From NCBI RefSeq assembly GCF_024213665.1, contig NZ_JANAVP010000027.1, forward strand, positions 31,891 through 95,890: 64,000 nucleotides of DNA, written 5' to 3'. Shown here piece after piece: positions 63,912 through 64,000 of this stretch (positions within the stretch are counted from its first letter, which is position 1; every line of letters begins with the position of its first letter). This stretch comes from Streptomyces sp. A3M-1-3. Lineage in GTDB: Bacteria > Actinomycetota > Actinomycetes > Streptomycetales > Streptomycetaceae. A model generated the notes under the pieces. It was not told the origin of the DNA. It did not search any database and saw only the letters and a list, made by a program, of their open reading frames with translations. The translations under genes and the position numbers were made by a program.

Positions 63912-64000
63912 TCAGAACAGGCCCTAGATGAATGAGTCCAAGGGATGGCCTGCGGACATAGGACGAGGGCGTCCAATGTCAGTGTGTGAAGACAGACCTG

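Overview
The window is high-GC actinomycete DNA, almost certainly from a Streptomyces chromosome. The evidence is the codon bias, leaderless overlapping ATGA/GTGA gene junctions, GTG/TTG starts, rare TTA codons, and the conserved block crgA - DUF881 - class E sortases - pknB - pbpA - rodA - pstP - fhaB - fhaA - tRNA-Leu, which lies close to oriC and the dnaA/gyr genes in streptomycetes.

Region 1 (1-35.1 kb) is a type II (aromatic) polyketide cluster of angucycline-like layout, cut off on the left inside the chain-length factor, so KS-alpha lies outside. The minimal PKS remainder (CLF, ACP), C-9 ketoreductase and didomain aromatase/cyclase are followed by a rich set of redox tailoring genes. 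These are three PHBH-fold FAD monooxygenases, a two-component flavin monooxygenase with its flavin reductase, four NmrA/atypical SDR reductases, two berberine-bridge-type FAD oxidases (one frameshifted), a SnoaL-like protein and an O-methyltransferase. A deoxysugar set (thymidylyltransferase, 4,6-dehydratase, 4-ketoreductase, Fe-S/PLP 3-dehydratase, 2,3-dehydratase, 3-ketoreductase, 3,5-epimerase) predicts a 2,3,6-trideoxy-L-hexose of the rhodinose type. One intact glycosyltransferase, an MFS exporter, a phosphopantetheinyl transferase, an acyl-CoA carboxylase beta subunit and an OmpR-type response regulator complete it. The exporter promoter contains a perfect SoxR box, and only the exporter and the regulator carry TTA (bldA) codons. 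The cluster also carries visible decay: a carboxylase beta gene deleted internally and fused to its epsilon partner, a frameshifted oxidase, a gutted acyltransferase and a wrecked second glycosyltransferase.

Region 2 (35.1-36.6 kb) looks like the right border of an integrated element. It has several inverted repeats, a 25-nt copy of a tRNA 3' end without the rest of the tRNA, and immediately beyond it a strong hairpin terminator. This suggests that the polyketide cluster, or at least its right flank, entered the chromosome at a tRNA gene near oriC.

Region 3 (36.6-53.8 kb) is core chromosome. It holds a DUF5324 protein, peptidyl-prolyl isomerase, rhomboid protease, an intergenic group of DnaA-box sequences, crgA, DUF881 protein, three class E sortases around a PabA-like amidotransferase and a tiny membrane protein, an Mrr-type nuclease fusion, and the cell-wall/phosphosignalling operon fhaA-fhaB-pstP-rodA-pbpA-pknB read leftward, with tRNA-Leu(CAG) at its right edge.

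Region 4 (53.8-64 kb) is an accessory segment behind the tRNA-Leu. It holds fragments of a transposase-like protein, two truncated Nudix genes, a class IV aminotransferase next to an XRE-HTH/SUMF1 fusion, a 1144-residue HelD/UvrD-like helicase, a damaged SMC/RecF-like ATPase, a perfect 24-bp palindrome, and a tyrosine recombinase fragment. It resembles a degraded mobile or defence island. No rRNA, CRISPR array or intact insertion sequence was seen.
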